From positions 62,001-126,000 of the forward strand of contig NZ_JAGTJJ010000019.1 of NCBI RefSeq assembly GCF_028435365.1: a stretch of 64,000 bases of DNA. Direction: 5' to 3'. The DNA comes from Polyangium jinanense (lineage in GTDB: Bacteria > Myxococcota > Polyangia > Polyangiales > Polyangiaceae). Below the pieces are notes generated by a model. It was not told the origin of the DNA. It ran no database searches and worked only from the letters and a program-made list of their open reading frames with translations. The translations under genes and the position numbers were made by a program. Below are positions 1 through 8,349 of this stretch, piece after piece (the first letter of the stretch is position 1; every line of letters begins with the position of its first letter).

Positions 1-1
1 C

Positions 2-454
2 GACCTTTTCCCGCCCGGCGATCAGCAGCAGGTGCGCGTGACGCTCGCCGGCGGCCTCAGGCTCGTCGTGAGCCAGCGCCTTTTGCCGCGAAAGGACGGC
101 CCCGGCATGATCGCCGCCGCCGAGATGCTCCCCGGATCCGTGCCCCTCTGGAACCTCATCCGCGAGAGCAAGACCTGGCAGATCCCGAGCTTGCAACAGC
201 GCGGCAAGGGCTTCGGCATCGTGCGGCTCGACGACTCGCTCGCCGATCTCGTCCGCGCCGGCAAGGCCTCGCTCGAAGACGCGCTGCTCGTCGCCGAAGC
301 CCCGGACGAGCTCGAAGCCGCGCTCGCGGGCAAACGCGCGTCGGCAGTTCCTCAGGCGGCGCCCGCCGAGCCGCCCAAACCCGCCGAGCCCGAGGCGAAC
401 AAGGGCCTGCTCGGGCGCGCCGGCGCGCTCTTCGGCAAGAAGGGAGGCGCGTAG
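2..454 (+). CDS. PilT-like twitching ATPase, C-terminal fragment (runs off window start)
   Basis: The frame is open from base 2 and ends at the TAG at 452-454, so only about 150 C-terminal residues are seen. It starts with FPPGDQQQVRV, which matches the PilT stretch after the His box, and continues through VVSQRLLPR and the helical SLEDALLVAEAPDELEAAL typical of PilT/PilU ATPases that power type IV pilus retraction. The last 40 or so residues are a Pro/Ala/Glu linker and a basic Gly-rich tail ending FGKKGGA, which is longer than in classical PilT. The stop overlaps the GTG start of the next ATPase by one base, so the two are co-translated. The ATPase core lies outside the window. Confidence 0.85.
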   Translation, partial: DLFPPGDQQQVRVTLAGGLRLVVSQRLLPRKDGPGMIAAAEMLPGSVPLWNLIRESKTWQIPSLQQRGKGFGIVRLDDSLADLVRAGKASLEDALLVAEAPDELEAALAGKRASAVPQAAPAEPPKPAEPEANKGLLGRAGALFGKKGGA

Positions 455-1527
455 TGGCCCGCATCGACCGGCTCTTCGACGAGCTGCTCGCGAAAAAGGG
501 CAGCGACCTGCACCTCGGCGTCGGGTATCCGCCGCTCCTCCGCGCGCGCGGCGAGCTCGTGCCACTGCGCGACGCGCCGCTCGACACGGCCGAGATGGAG
601 GAGCTTCTCTTCGAGATCACGTCGGCCGAGGAGCGCGAAAAGATCACGAACGAGCTCGACCTCGATTTCGCCTACCAGTACGAGGACAAGGCGCGCTTCC
701 GGGCGAACTATTTCTACAAGATCACGGGGCTCGCCGCGGTCTTCCGCATCATCCCCACGAAGATCCTCACGCTCGACGATCTCGGCTGTCCGCCGGTCGT
801 CCGCAAGCTCGCGGACAAACGCAGCGGGCTCTTGCTCGTCACGGGCCCGACGGGCAGCGGCAAGTCGACGACGCTCGCGGCGATGATCGATCACATCAAC
901 ACGACGCGGCCCTGCCACATCCTGACGATCGAGGATCCGGTCGAGTTCGTGCACCCGCCGAAGACGTCGCAGGTCACGCACCGCGAGGTCGGGCCCCACG
1001 CGTCGAGCTTCGCGGCCGCGATCCGGAGCGCGGGGCGCGAGAACGCGGACGTCATCCTCATCGGCGAGCTGCGCACGAACGAGACCATGAAGCTTGCGCT
1101 GCAGCTCGCGAGCTTCGGCGTCCTCGTCTTCGGCACCGTGCACACGAACAGCGCGGCGGCGACGATCGACCGCATCATCAACGCCTTTCCCGCCGACGAG
1201 CAACCGCAGGTGCGGGGCATGCTCGCCGAGAGCCTCGTGGCGATCGTGGCGCAGCAGCTCCTCAAGACGGCGGACGGCAAGGGGCGCGTGGCCGCGCACG
1301 AGATCCTCGTGGGCTCGTCGGCGCTCGCGGCGATGATCCGCGAGGGCAAGACGTTTCAGATCCCGAACATCATGCAGGCGGGCCAGGCGCAGGGGATGCA
1401 GACGATGGATATGGCGCTCGAGCGGCTCGTGCAAAAAGGGACGATCTCGCCGGAGGTCGCGCTCGAAAAGGCGATCGACAAGGAGAGCTTCCAGAAGGTC
1501 GTCGCGCAGCGGCTCGCGGGAGGATGA
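454..1527 (+). CDS. PilT/PilU-family pilus retraction ATPase
   Basis: A 357-residue secretion-type hexameric ATPase, the usual PilT/PilU length. It shows Walker A GPTGSGKSTT near residue 130, a Walker B-like segment DVILIGELRTNETM, and a His box FGTVHTNSAAATIDRI, followed by the C-terminal domain. PilT normally has GEMRD in Walker B; here it is GELRT, so the Asp after Arg is a Thr. The start is the GTG overlapping the upstream TAG. Its ATGA overlap with the next gene implies translational coupling. Being the second of two tandem ATPases, it could be the PilU-like accessory motor or a second PilT; the sequence alone does not decide. Confidence 0.9.
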   Translation: MARIDRLFDELLAKKGSDLHLGVGYPPLLRARGELVPLRDAPLDTAEMEELLFEITSAEEREKITNELDLDFAYQYEDKARFRANYFYKITGLAAVFRIIPTKILTLDDLGCPPVVRKLADKRSGLLLVTGPTGSGKSTTLAAMIDHINTTRPCHILTIEDPVEFVHPPKTSQVTHREVGPHASSFAAAIRSAGRENADVILIGELRTNETMKLALQLASFGVLVFGTVHTNSAAATIDRIINAFPADEQPQVRGMLAESLVAIVAQQLLKTADGKGRVAAHEILVGSSALAAMIREGKTFQIPNIMQAGQAQGMQTMDMALERLVQKGTISPEVALEKAIDKESFQKVVAQRLAGG

Positions 1528-2156
1528 TGGGAATCTCACGGAGAATGGGGGCATTCGCAATCGTGGCGGGCTCGCTGCTCGCGCCGGCGGCGGCGTTCGC
1601 GCAGCAAGTCACGCCCGCGCCCGCGCCCATGCCGCCGGGGCCGTCGCAGGCCACGTACATGCGCTACCGCGGGCGGGAGGTCTACTGGGGCACGCTCGGA
1701 TTCGGCCCGCGGTTCGCGACGCTCTACAACATCCCGCGCGGGAAATTCGCGATGGGCGGCGGCGCGGTGATCCGCATGCATCCGATCTCGTATCCGTCGA
1801 GGCCGGCGAGCTACATGCCGCTCGAGGTCGAGTTCGACATCGGCTACGACCGTTATCTCGGGACGAACCATTACGAGCTCAGTTATGGCGGGTCGTTCCT
1901 CCTTCACATGGCGTCGGGGAAGTGGCAGCCGTACATCCTCGCCTCTGCAGGCCGGTCGCTCGGTCAGGTGGACGCGGGGCGCGACACGCGGTGGCACCTG
2001 GGCGGTGGATTCGGCGTCGGGTATCGGACGAGGACGTTTACCGTGGGCGCCCAGGTGAAAGGCGGCGGGTACGTCGTCCCGGGCCCGCCAGGGGGCCCCC
2101 TCGGGGCCGAAGGGTTCGTCGAGGCGAAGCTCGTGGGGGTCGTTTATGTCTTCTGA
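1524..2156 (+). CDS. Small outer-membrane beta-barrel-like protein
   Basis: This 210-residue protein begins with a Sec signal peptide (basic start, hydrophobic stretch, AFAQQ cleavage site near residue 27). A short Pro-rich segment follows, then alternating polar/hydrophobic strands rich in Gly and aromatics, ending VVYVF. A terminal Phe is the classic outer-membrane insertion signal. Its start codon overlaps the stop of the pilus ATPase (ATGA), and its own end overlaps the next gene by 11 bases. It resembles the following protein in the barrel part (FGPRFATLYN here, YGPRFAMSGR there), so the two are probably paralogues. No specific function can be assigned; a link to pilus function rests only on position. 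Confidence 0.75.
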   Translation: MMGISRRMGAFAIVAGSLLAPAAAFAQQVTPAPAPMPPGPSQATYMRYRGREVYWGTLGFGPRFATLYNIPRGKFAMGGGAVIRMHPISYPSRPASYMPLEVEFDIGYDRYLGTNHYELSYGGSFLLHMASGKWQPYILASAGRSLGQVDAGRDTRWHLGGGFGVGYRTRTFTVGAQVKGGGYVVPGPPGGPLGAEGFVEAKLVGVVYVF

Positions 2157-2955
2157 GCGCCGCCGTTCCAGTTTCTGTGTTCGCCTCCTGCCGGCGGTGA
2201 TCGTCGTCTCGGTCGCGGCGACGAGCCAGATGATCTCGGTGCCCGACGTGCATGCGACGGGGCCGATGGGCACGGGGATGAAGCCGCCTCCGCCGCCGCC
2301 TCCGCCGCCGCCTCCGCCTCCGCCGCCGCCTCCGCCTCCGCCGCCTCCGCCGCCGTGGACCACGCCGCCGCCTCCGCCTCCGCCGCCCCCGCCGCCGTGG
2401 ACCATGCCGCCGCCGCCGCCGCCGCCGCCTCCGCCACCGCCTCCGCCGGTCTATACGCCGCCGGTGACGCCTACCACGCCGGCGAAGAGTGGCCCCCCGC
2501 CGATCGGCGGGTACGGGCCGAGATTCGCCATGTCCGGGCGGTTCTCGTCGCTCTGGATGGTCAACCGCAATGAATTCGGGATTGGCGGCGGGGGCGGGCT
2601 CCGCTTCTACGGAGGGTATCTCGAGCTCGAGCTCGAGTTCGGCTACAACAGCTATCTCGGCATCGATCGCAACGACATGCCGCTGCTCTTCAACACGTTC
2701 ATCTTTTATCGCGAGGACAAACGCCTCCAGCCGTACCTGGTCCTCGCCTCGCTCGGCGTGTCGTTCTCCGAGGAGAACAAGAAAAAGGACATCCTCTTCC
2801 AGGGCGGGCTCGGGTTTGGCCTTGCCTACCGGCCCAAGAACTGGATCGCCTTCATGGGCGAGGCGCGCTTCAGCCTCGCCGATTCCGCGGAGCCGACCGT
2901 CGCCGGCGACGGGATTGCGGAGTTTCGGCTGTACTCGGTCGTCTATCCGTTCTGA
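2146..2955 (+). CDS. Proline-rich outer-membrane beta-barrel-like protein
   Basis: Of 269 residues, about the first 38 look like an N-terminal signal or anchor (RRRSSFCVRLLPAVIVVSVAATSQ). Residues about 46-100 are nearly pure polyproline broken by WTT, WTM and VYT. The remainder is a barrel domain with alternating strands, ending SVVYPF, again with a terminal Phe. The Pro segment is encoded by a CCG/CCT-type microsatellite at 2284-2450, which could vary in length. The 11-base overlap with the upstream barrel gene suggests co-translation. Polyproline spacers in envelope proteins can cross the periplasm or cell wall material; that role is inference. Confidence 0.72.
   Translation: MSSERRRSSFCVRLLPAVIVVSVAATSQMISVPDVHATGPMGTGMKPPPPPPPPPPPPPPPPPPPPPPPPWTTPPPPPPPPPPPWTMPPPPPPPPPPPPPPVYTPPVTPTTPAKSGPPPIGGYGPRFAMSGRFSSLWMVNRNEFGIGGGGGLRFYGGYLELELEFGYNSYLGIDRNDMPLLFNTFIFYREDKRLQPYLVLASLGVSFSEENKKKDILFQGGLGFGLAYRPKNWIAFMGEARFSLADSAEPTVAGDGIAEFRLYSVVYPF
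2284..2450 (+). repeat. Proline-codon microsatellite (CCG/CCT triplets) inside the barrel gene
   Basis: The stretch is an almost uninterrupted run of CCG and CCT triplets, interrupted at about 2356-2367 and 2398-2406 by codons for Trp-Thr-Thr and Trp-Thr-Met. It encodes the polyproline spacer. Triplet slippage here would lengthen or shorten the spacer without breaking the frame. Confidence 0.85.
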
Positions 2956-2958
2956 GCG

Positions 2959-3810
2959 TCAGGGCTCCTTCGCGGGCGCGGGCGAAAGGAGGCGCTCGCC
3001 GCGCACCGGCGCGCTGAACGTCGGGAGCTGGAACTCGACGCGGAAGATCGGGACGACGTCGCTCCAGACGGCGCCCTGGCCCTGCGTGGAGTCGAGCGAG
3101 ATCTGCGTGCGGGGCCCGGAGCGCGTGCCGGTGTCACTGTATCGCACCGCGTACGTGAACGTCCCAGCTTCCTTGCCCGGCTGCTCCCCGAGGCCGTATC
3201 CGTTCATGCTCATTCCTTCGAGCTGGTCCGTCGAGCGATACACGGGGCGTCCGCCGCACGTCACCGAGAGATCCACGACGCTGCCCTTTTCGCCGTTGCC
3301 TTCGAGGGTCGAATCCACGTCGCAGGCGGCGCCGGCGCCGAACGGCAATCCATTCGCGCGGGTGACCTTGCCCTTCCAGCGCGCCGCGACCTGACGCGCG
3401 GGCGCGGGCGGCGGCGCAGGGGGCGCCTCCGTTCCAGGCGGTTCTCCGGGAGGGGCGGGCGCGGTGACGACCGCGGGGGGCGGGGCGATACGCTCGTGTG
3501 GGCGCGGCGGCGGCGCCTTGTAGACTATGGCGAGGAAGGCGCCGCCGAGGGCGAAGAGCGTGAACGTGCCGCCGATGAGGAACGGCAACACGCGGGCGCG
3601 CTTGTTCGGCGGCGGCGCTCCCCGGAGCGAGGCGAGCTCGCTCCGCAGGGCTTGCAGATCCTGCTCGGCCTCGCGCATGCGGCCTTCGATCTGCTCGATG
3701 CGCGCGCGTTTCTCCTCGGCCGTCTGCTGGGACCTGCGGGCTTCGTCCAGGTCCTGCTCGAGGCCCTGGATCCGCCCGCGGAGGGCATCTCTTTCATCAC
3801 GATAGGTCAT
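2959..3810 (-). CDS. Hypothetical membrane-anchored protein with N-terminal coiled coil
   Basis: In this 283-residue protein, residues 1-65 form a charged heptad-like coiled coil rich in Glu, Arg and Gln. After a PPPNKRARV break comes one transmembrane helix at about 72-93 (LPFLIGGTFTLFALGGAFLAIV), then a Pro/Ala linker to about residue 150. The C-terminal domain of about 130 residues has two Cys (AACDV and VTCGG) and predicted beta structure. The topology suggests a cytoplasmic coiled coil and an exported C-terminal domain. I do not recognise the family. The gene is convergent with the preceding barrel gene, with only three bases between stops. Confidence 0.7.
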   Translation of the reverse strand: MTYRDERDALRGRIQGLEQDLDEARRSQQTAEEKRARIEQIEGRMREAEQDLQALRSELASLRGAPPPNKRARVLPFLIGGTFTLFALGGAFLAIVYKAPPPRPHERIAPPPAVVTAPAPPGEPPGTEAPPAPPPAPARQVAARWKGKVTRANGLPFGAGAACDVDSTLEGNGEKGSVVDLSVTCGGRPVYRSTDQLEGMSMNGYGLGEQPGKEAGTFTYAVRYSDTGTRSGPRTQISLDSTQGQGAVWSDVVPIFRVEFQLPTFSAPVRGERLLSPAPAKEP

Positions 3811-3888
3811 GCCTGCGCTCCTCGGAGGACGAGATTGTACGCTTTGCAGCGCGGCTCGTCACCCCGAGGAGCACGAGGGCGGCGATGC

Positions 3889-5244
3889 TCAGGGGCACCG
3901 GCCGGCTTCGTAATAATTCGGGCCGGTCTTGCGGATCCAGGTGGGCAGCACGTTGTTGAGGCCGAGGTTCTGGTTCGAGCCGACGGCACACGCATAACTG
4001 TTGAATGCGCCGCACACGACCGCGCGCCCCTTCTGCACGTGGTAATAGTTTCCCTCGTAAAACTCCTCGCAGACCGGGGCGGGGTCGCCGCCGCTGCCGC
4101 CGCTGCCGCCGGTCCCGCCCGTTCCGCCGGTCCCGCCCGTGCCCCCAGCGCCGCCCGTGCCGCCCGTGCCACCGGTCCCGCCGGTCCCGCCCGTGCCGCC
4201 CGTGCCGCCCGTGCCGCCGGTCCCGCCACCCGGCACGCCCTGGTCGAGGCCGAAGAATTGGCCAATACGATACGTCGAGCAGAGATTGACGTCGAGAATG
4301 TACGCGCCCGCGGTCCCGCAGCCGCCCGCCGCGGCGAATCCGGGGTCGACCGGGGTCCCGTGGCCCATGTTCGGGATCGACCAAGATTCGACGACCGTCT
4401 CCCCGTTCGCGTCGCGGTATTCCTTCCGCGACGCGCCGTCGACCGTCCACGTCGCGTCGGCCGTCGCGTCGACGCCGTGCACGTTCGTCCATTGCTCGAC
4501 GAGCTCGGTCGCGTTGAGCGGCTTCACGACGATGTCGCTCGTGCCGTGCCAGATCGAGACCTTCGGCCGCGGTCCGACGTAACCCGGCACCGCGTTCCGC
4601 ACGACGTCGCCGTGGACCGTCGCCGTGCGATCGAAGCCGCCCATGCATTTCGTGAGATCCGCCGAGCCCGCGGCGCAGCGGTACGGAATGCCGCCGACGA
4701 TCGCGCCGCCCGAGAACACGTCCGGATACGTCGCAATCATGACCGCCGTCATGGCCCCGCCCGCCGAGAGGCCCGTCGCGAAGACGCGCTCGTCGTCGAT
4801 CGAGACCTGGCCCTTCATCCAGTCGACCATCTGCTTGATCGAGAGCGCCTCGCCCTGACCACGCTGAATGTCGCCGAGCTCGTACCAGTTGAAACAACGC
4901 GTGCTGCTGTTTGCCGTTTGCTGCTCGGGGTAGATCACGTGGAACTTCCACGTGTCCGCGAGGCTGTTCCAGCCTGCCTTGACGTAATCGAGCGCCGATT
5001 GTGTACAGCCATGCATCACGACGACGAGCGGCGCGTCCGCGCCCACGCCCGCCGGGGAATACGTGTACATCTTCAGGTTGCCCGGGTTCGTGCCGAAGCT
5101 GGTCACGGTCGTGAGGCCCGAGGCGTCGGTCGCAATGGGACCGTCGAGCGTTTCGCCGTCGTCCGAGGGGGTGCCGAGGCAACCGGCGCCGAGGGTGACG
5201 AGGGCGAGGGCGAAAAGAGCAGAGCGGGTCATCGAGCGCGGCAT
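3889..5244 (-). CDS. PHB-depolymerase-family esterase lipoprotein with Gly-Thr linker and C-terminal binding module
   Basis: The 451-residue product starts with a signal peptide ending in a lipobox (LGAGC near residue 22). The catalytic alpha/beta hydrolase of the PHB depolymerase/CE1 type has oxyanion segment VVMHGCTQS, nucleophile GLSAGGAM, probable acid in WHGTSDIVV and His in NMGHGTPVDPG. A GGTGGTGG-type linker of about 60 residues follows. The C-terminal module of about 60 residues (EEFYEGNYYHVQKGRA to NYYEAGRCP, four Cys) resembles substrate-binding modules attached to secreted depolymerases. It probably degrades an external polyester or a polysaccharide ester at the cell surface. Which substrate is not decided by the sequence. 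Confidence 0.87.
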   Translation of the reverse strand: MPRSMTRSALFALALVTLGAGCLGTPSDDGETLDGPIATDASGLTTVTSFGTNPGNLKMYTYSPAGVGADAPLVVVMHGCTQSALDYVKAGWNSLADTWKFHVIYPEQQTANSSTRCFNWYELGDIQRGQGEALSIKQMVDWMKGQVSIDDERVFATGLSAGGAMTAVMIATYPDVFSGGAIVGGIPYRCAAGSADLTKCMGGFDRTATVHGDVVRNAVPGYVGPRPKVSIWHGTSDIVVKPLNATELVEQWTNVHGVDATADATWTVDGASRKEYRDANGETVVESWSIPNMGHGTPVDPGFAAAGGCGTAGAYILDVNLCSTYRIGQFFGLDQGVPGGGTGGTGGTGGTGGTGGTGGTGGTGGAGGTGGTGGTGGTGGSGGSGGDPAPVCEEFYEGNYYHVQKGRAVVCGAFNSYACAVGSNQNLGLNNVLPTWIRKTGPNYYEAGRCP

Positions 5245-5392
5245 GGGTCGTTCTCCTTGGTTTCCGGGGCGGTCGGAGACGACCCATGAGCAGGCGGCAT
5301 GCCACGACGCAGCGCCGCGGTCTTCGCGAAAATTCGCGGGAAATGGCCCGGGGGGGCGTCACGCGCGTCGCACCCGGTCCCGGCAGAGGGGG

Positions 5393-5408
5393 GCGTCACG
5401 CGTGACGC
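5393..5408. promoter_or_regulatory. 16-bp perfect palindrome upstream of the esterase gene
   Basis: GCGTCACGCGTGACGC is perfectly self-complementary. It lies about 150 bases upstream of the esterase start (minus strand) and just past the 3' end of the neighbouring minus-strand gene. The half-site context GGGGGGCGTCACGCG occurs a second time at about 5351-5365. It could be a dimeric regulator operator; no regulator is assigned. Confidence 0.4.
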
Positions 5409-5421
5409 AGGCAGGTCGAGG

Positions 5422-6744
5422 TCAAAGGGCGCGGGCGCTGGCCGGACTCGAAGGCGCGCTCGTGCCGCGAGAGTTCGCCGCAGCCACCACGTAAAAATAC
5501 TGGGTACGTGAGACCACGTTCGTATCGACCCAGCTCGTGGCGGAGACGTTCGCCAAGACGTTGTACGGGCCACCGTTGACCAGGCTGCGCCGAACCTCAT
5601 AGCGGCTCGCGCCATTCGAGGCGACCCAGGACAACGTGATGCGACCCAGGGTCGCGGCGGCGGCGAGCGAGGTCGGCGGCGTGGCGTCCGGAATGGGAAA
5701 GGTCCGCGTCACGGGGGTGAGCCAGAGGAGCGGGTCGCGCGCCTCGCGCTTCTGCTCGACGTGAATGAAGGCTCCGCTGGCGGCCGTCGCGGCGGTGCTG
5801 CACACCTGGTTGATCACGACGCCGTTCAAGAATCGCCCCTCGACGTTGTCGGTGGCGTTCAGCCCGCAGGTGCCGCTGCCGGGCAGCGTGACGTTCCACG
5901 TCGGATTCGTGGCCTTGGCCTGGGCCTCGAGCGTACGCACGAGAGCGTTCGCCGCGGGCGCGCTCGCGAGGCCTGGCGAGATGTACGCCGTGACGCCCGG
6001 GCACGTGTCGGTCCCCATGCCGTGCCACTGCACCTGGTGATGCGAGCGAGAGCCGTAAAACGCGGAGATCTCGCGCGACGCCGCGTAGAACAGGCCCGCC
6101 GTGTCGTGCGCGCAATCCGCCTTCTGGTAGTCGGCATCGCAAGCACGCGTCGCATTTGCATTGCGATGCGCGCCGCAGAGGAGGAAGCTCCGCGAATCCG
6201 TTCGCTTGAAGATCTCGATGGCCTCGATGTCGGTATCGAGATCCGCGAGCGGGTGCGGCGCCTGGTGCGAGACCTCGCGCGAGGCGGTGGGGTCGACGAT
6301 GAACGTGCCCCAGCCTCGATCCACGACGCCGTCGCCGTTCGCGTCGGTGTCCTCCAAAAGCACGCAATACGTCTTGCCGTTCTCGACGTCCCTGAACGTC
6401 CGGAGATCCATGACCGGGGCGATGCTCGCCCCGAGAGCAAAATCGCAATGTCCGTTCAGCATGCGCGACACGGCCGTGCGGAGATCGGCGAGGGCCGTGG
6501 CGGACGGCGCGATGTACCCCTCGGACCCCGATCTCGGCATCGTGTCGCGGATACACGTGGCGAGCTCGCGCAACGTCTCGGCCGGGCGGCACCCGATTTC
6601 GACCGTCGCGATCGCGGACGTGGCGACCCCGATGGCATGCGCATGGGCCGATTCGTCCGTCCGGACGAACCAATCCTCATACCCACACGAAGCCAGGAAC
6701 ATGGTCACGACGCATGCACCCGTCCCCTTGCGAATGGAACGCAT
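5422..6744 (-). CDS. Exported lipoprotein with C-terminal fibronectin type III-like domain
   Basis: This 440-residue protein begins MRSIRKGTGACVVTMFLASC, a short signal with lipobox (FLASC). The central region has several Cys residues, a calcium-loop-like DTDANGDGVVDRGWGTF near residue 135, and a candidate active or metal site in SHHQVQWHGMGTDTCPG. The last 90 residues (DATPPTSLAAAATLGRITLSW to YFYVVAAANSRGTSAPS) are a typical Fn3 domain. The central part is not assigned to a family; a hydrolase is possible given the His cluster. It lies on the same strand as the esterase, 177 bases away, so probably has its own promoter. Confidence 0.75.
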   Translation of the reverse strand: MRSIRKGTGACVVTMFLASCGYEDWFVRTDESAHAHAIGVATSAIATVEIGCRPAETLRELATCIRDTMPRSGSEGYIAPSATALADLRTAVSRMLNGHCDFALGASIAPVMDLRTFRDVENGKTYCVLLEDTDANGDGVVDRGWGTFIVDPTASREVSHQAPHPLADLDTDIEAIEIFKRTDSRSFLLCGAHRNANATRACDADYQKADCAHDTAGLFYAASREISAFYGSRSHHQVQWHGMGTDTCPGVTAYISPGLASAPAANALVRTLEAQAKATNPTWNVTLPGSGTCGLNATDNVEGRFLNGVVINQVCSTAATAASGAFIHVEQKREARDPLLWLTPVTRTFPIPDATPPTSLAAAATLGRITLSWVASNGASRYEVRRSLVNGGPYNVLANVSATSWVDTNVVSRTQYFYVVAAANSRGTSAPSSPASARAL

Positions 6745-6869
6745 ACATCCCTCCCCTCGAACACACCATCTGCCACATCGTCGCAGGATGTGCTCGCCGC
6801 ACGGAGATTCGCGCCTGTCGGGAGACCCGTTTCGCTGCGGAACGGATACGTTTTACAGGACGAACAAGT

Positions 6870-7313
6870 TCAAGGCGTGCAGTACGGACCCTGGCCGCCC
6901 ACGATGAGGCACATCCCCGAGACCACGACGGAGCAGCCTCCCGCGCACGACGGCTTGCAGTCGGCCGAAAGGAACGCCTCGACCGCCGCGGCGAAGCTCT
7001 GCGCCTCGGCGCTGCCGCCGGCCTTCACGAACGAATGGCAGCCGCATTCGTCCGTGACCTTCTCCGCGCACTGCCCCGAGGCGCCGAGGACACACGACTT
7101 CGCCGCGATCCGCGCGGCGTCGAGGTCGGCCAGCAGATCCGCGCAATCGGCGCCGCCGCCGCCGCCGCTGCCGCCTGCGCCGCCCGTCCCCGGGCCGGCG
7201 TCCGTCGACGCAGGCGCGCCGACCTCCCAGTCGTATACGCAGCTCGCCACGAACGCAGAAATCGTGGCGCAAAGGAAGATCACGCAGCGCGTTATACCAG
7301 GGACGGGGGACAC
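6870..7313 (-). CDS. Small Cys-rich putative lipoprotein
   Basis: The mature part has a Gly-rich linker ([13 protein letters not shown]) followed by about 95 residues with ten or so Cys residues spread as ADC, KSC, QC, CGC, DC, SC, GGC, MC and YC. This suggests a disulfide-stabilised surface domain. I chose the GTG at 7313-7311 because it gives a short signal peptide with an Arg and a lipobox-like FVASC; a longer GTG start at 7361 and a shorter one at 7283 are also in frame. The Gly-Ser linker after a lipobox is the same architecture as other lipoproteins here. Function unknown. Confidence 0.6.
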   Translation of the reverse strand: MSPVPGITRCVIFLCATISAFVASCVYDWEVGAPASTDAGPGTGGAGGSGGGGGADCADLLADLDAARIAAKSCVLGASGQCAEKVTDECGCHSFVKAGGSAEAQSFAAAVEAFLSADCKPSCAGGCSVVVSGMCLIVGGQGPYCTP

Positions 7314-7419
7314 GAACGGGCAGGCTACCAAGAGAGGCCCGCCGCCGCCAAGCGTTGCCACGGCAAACGTTTATCCGGGACGCTCTGCGCACCGGGTCTT
7401 GTGGTAGGCTCGGGCCCTC

Positions 7420-8349
7420 ATGCGACGCGAGCGCTCGCACGGCCGGATGACCTTTGCCCTCGCCGCAGCCGCGCTCGTGCTCCTCTGCGTGACCACGAGC
7501 GGAGCGGCCGAGCCCGACGCCGCGACCGAGGCGAAGGCGGCCTACGATCGCGGCGCGGCCGCCTACGAGCGCGGCGACATGGCGACGGCCGCGCGGGAGC
7601 TTGCCCGCGCCGACGCGCTCCTGCCGAACCCCGTGGCGCTCGCGTCGGCGCTGCGGGCCGCGATCGAAGGCGACGAGCCGGTGCTCGGAATGGAGCTCGC
7701 GGCGCGCGCGTCCGCGCGGAGCGAGGATGCAACGCTCGTCGAGCTCGCGCGCACGGCACGCGCGCGCTTCGGGGCACGCGTGGGAAAACTCCGCGTGATT
7801 TGTCCGGGGGCATGTCGTGTGTCCGTCGACGGCGCGCCTTTCGAGGCGAACGAGGAACGCTACGTGCGCGCGGGTCCGCGTGTGGTGACGATCGAGCAAG
7901 GCGCCGCGCGTGAGGAGATTGCGGCGGAGGTCTCCGCCGGCGCATCTCTCACGGTCACGCCGAAACGTCCGCCCGATACGCAGAAACCCGCGGATGGATC
8001 ACGTCGACGTTCGCCCGTGTGGTTCTTCGTGGGCCTCGGCGCGACGGTGGCGTCCGGCGCGGCGCTCACCGTGTCGGGCCTGCAAACCAAGGGCTTGCAC
8101 GACGACTTCGTGGCGCGCGGGTGTCCCGGCCCCGCGGCCCCGAGCGATTGCCGTGGGATCGCGAGCGACGGGGAAGGCGCGCAGGTCCGGACGAACGTGT
8201 TCGTCGGTCTGACGGCCGTCTTCGGCCTCGCGACCATCCCCCTCGGCCTCTTCTCGTTCGGCGGCGGTGACGAGCCGGCGTCCGCTCGTTTGTCCTTTGA
8301 AACCCAGCCCGGCGGCGGCGTCGCCAAGGTCTCCGTATCCCTGCCGTGA
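7420..8349 (+). CDS. TPR-like periplasmic/membrane protein with PEGA-like domain
   Basis: The protein has 309 residues. A signal peptide at 1-30 is followed by a helical TPR-like region (AYDRGAAAYERGDMATAARELARA), a PEGA-like beta segment (VICPGACRVSVDGAPFEANEERYVRAGPR), a transmembrane helix at about 204-223 (SPVWFFVGLGATVASGAALTV) and a second hydrophobic segment near 265-285. This layout (TPR, PEGA, two C-terminal helices) is common in myxobacterial proteins encoded beside Ser/Thr kinases. The last codons overlap the kinase start (GTGA), so the two are translated together. It may sense envelope state for the kinase; that is inference. Confidence 0.75.
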   Translation: MRRERSHGRMTFALAAAALVLLCVTTSGAAEPDAATEAKAAYDRGAAAYERGDMATAARELARADALLPNPVALASALRAAIEGDEPVLGMELAARASARSEDATLVELARTARARFGARVGKLRVICPGACRVSVDGAPFEANEERYVRAGPRVVTIEQGAAREEIAAEVSAGASLTVTPKRPPDTQKPADGSRRRSPVWFFVGLGATVASGAALTVSGLQTKGLHDDFVARGCPGPAAPSDCRGIASDGEGAQVRTNVFVGLTAVFGLATIPLGLFSFGGGDEPASARLSFETQPGGGVAKVSVSLP

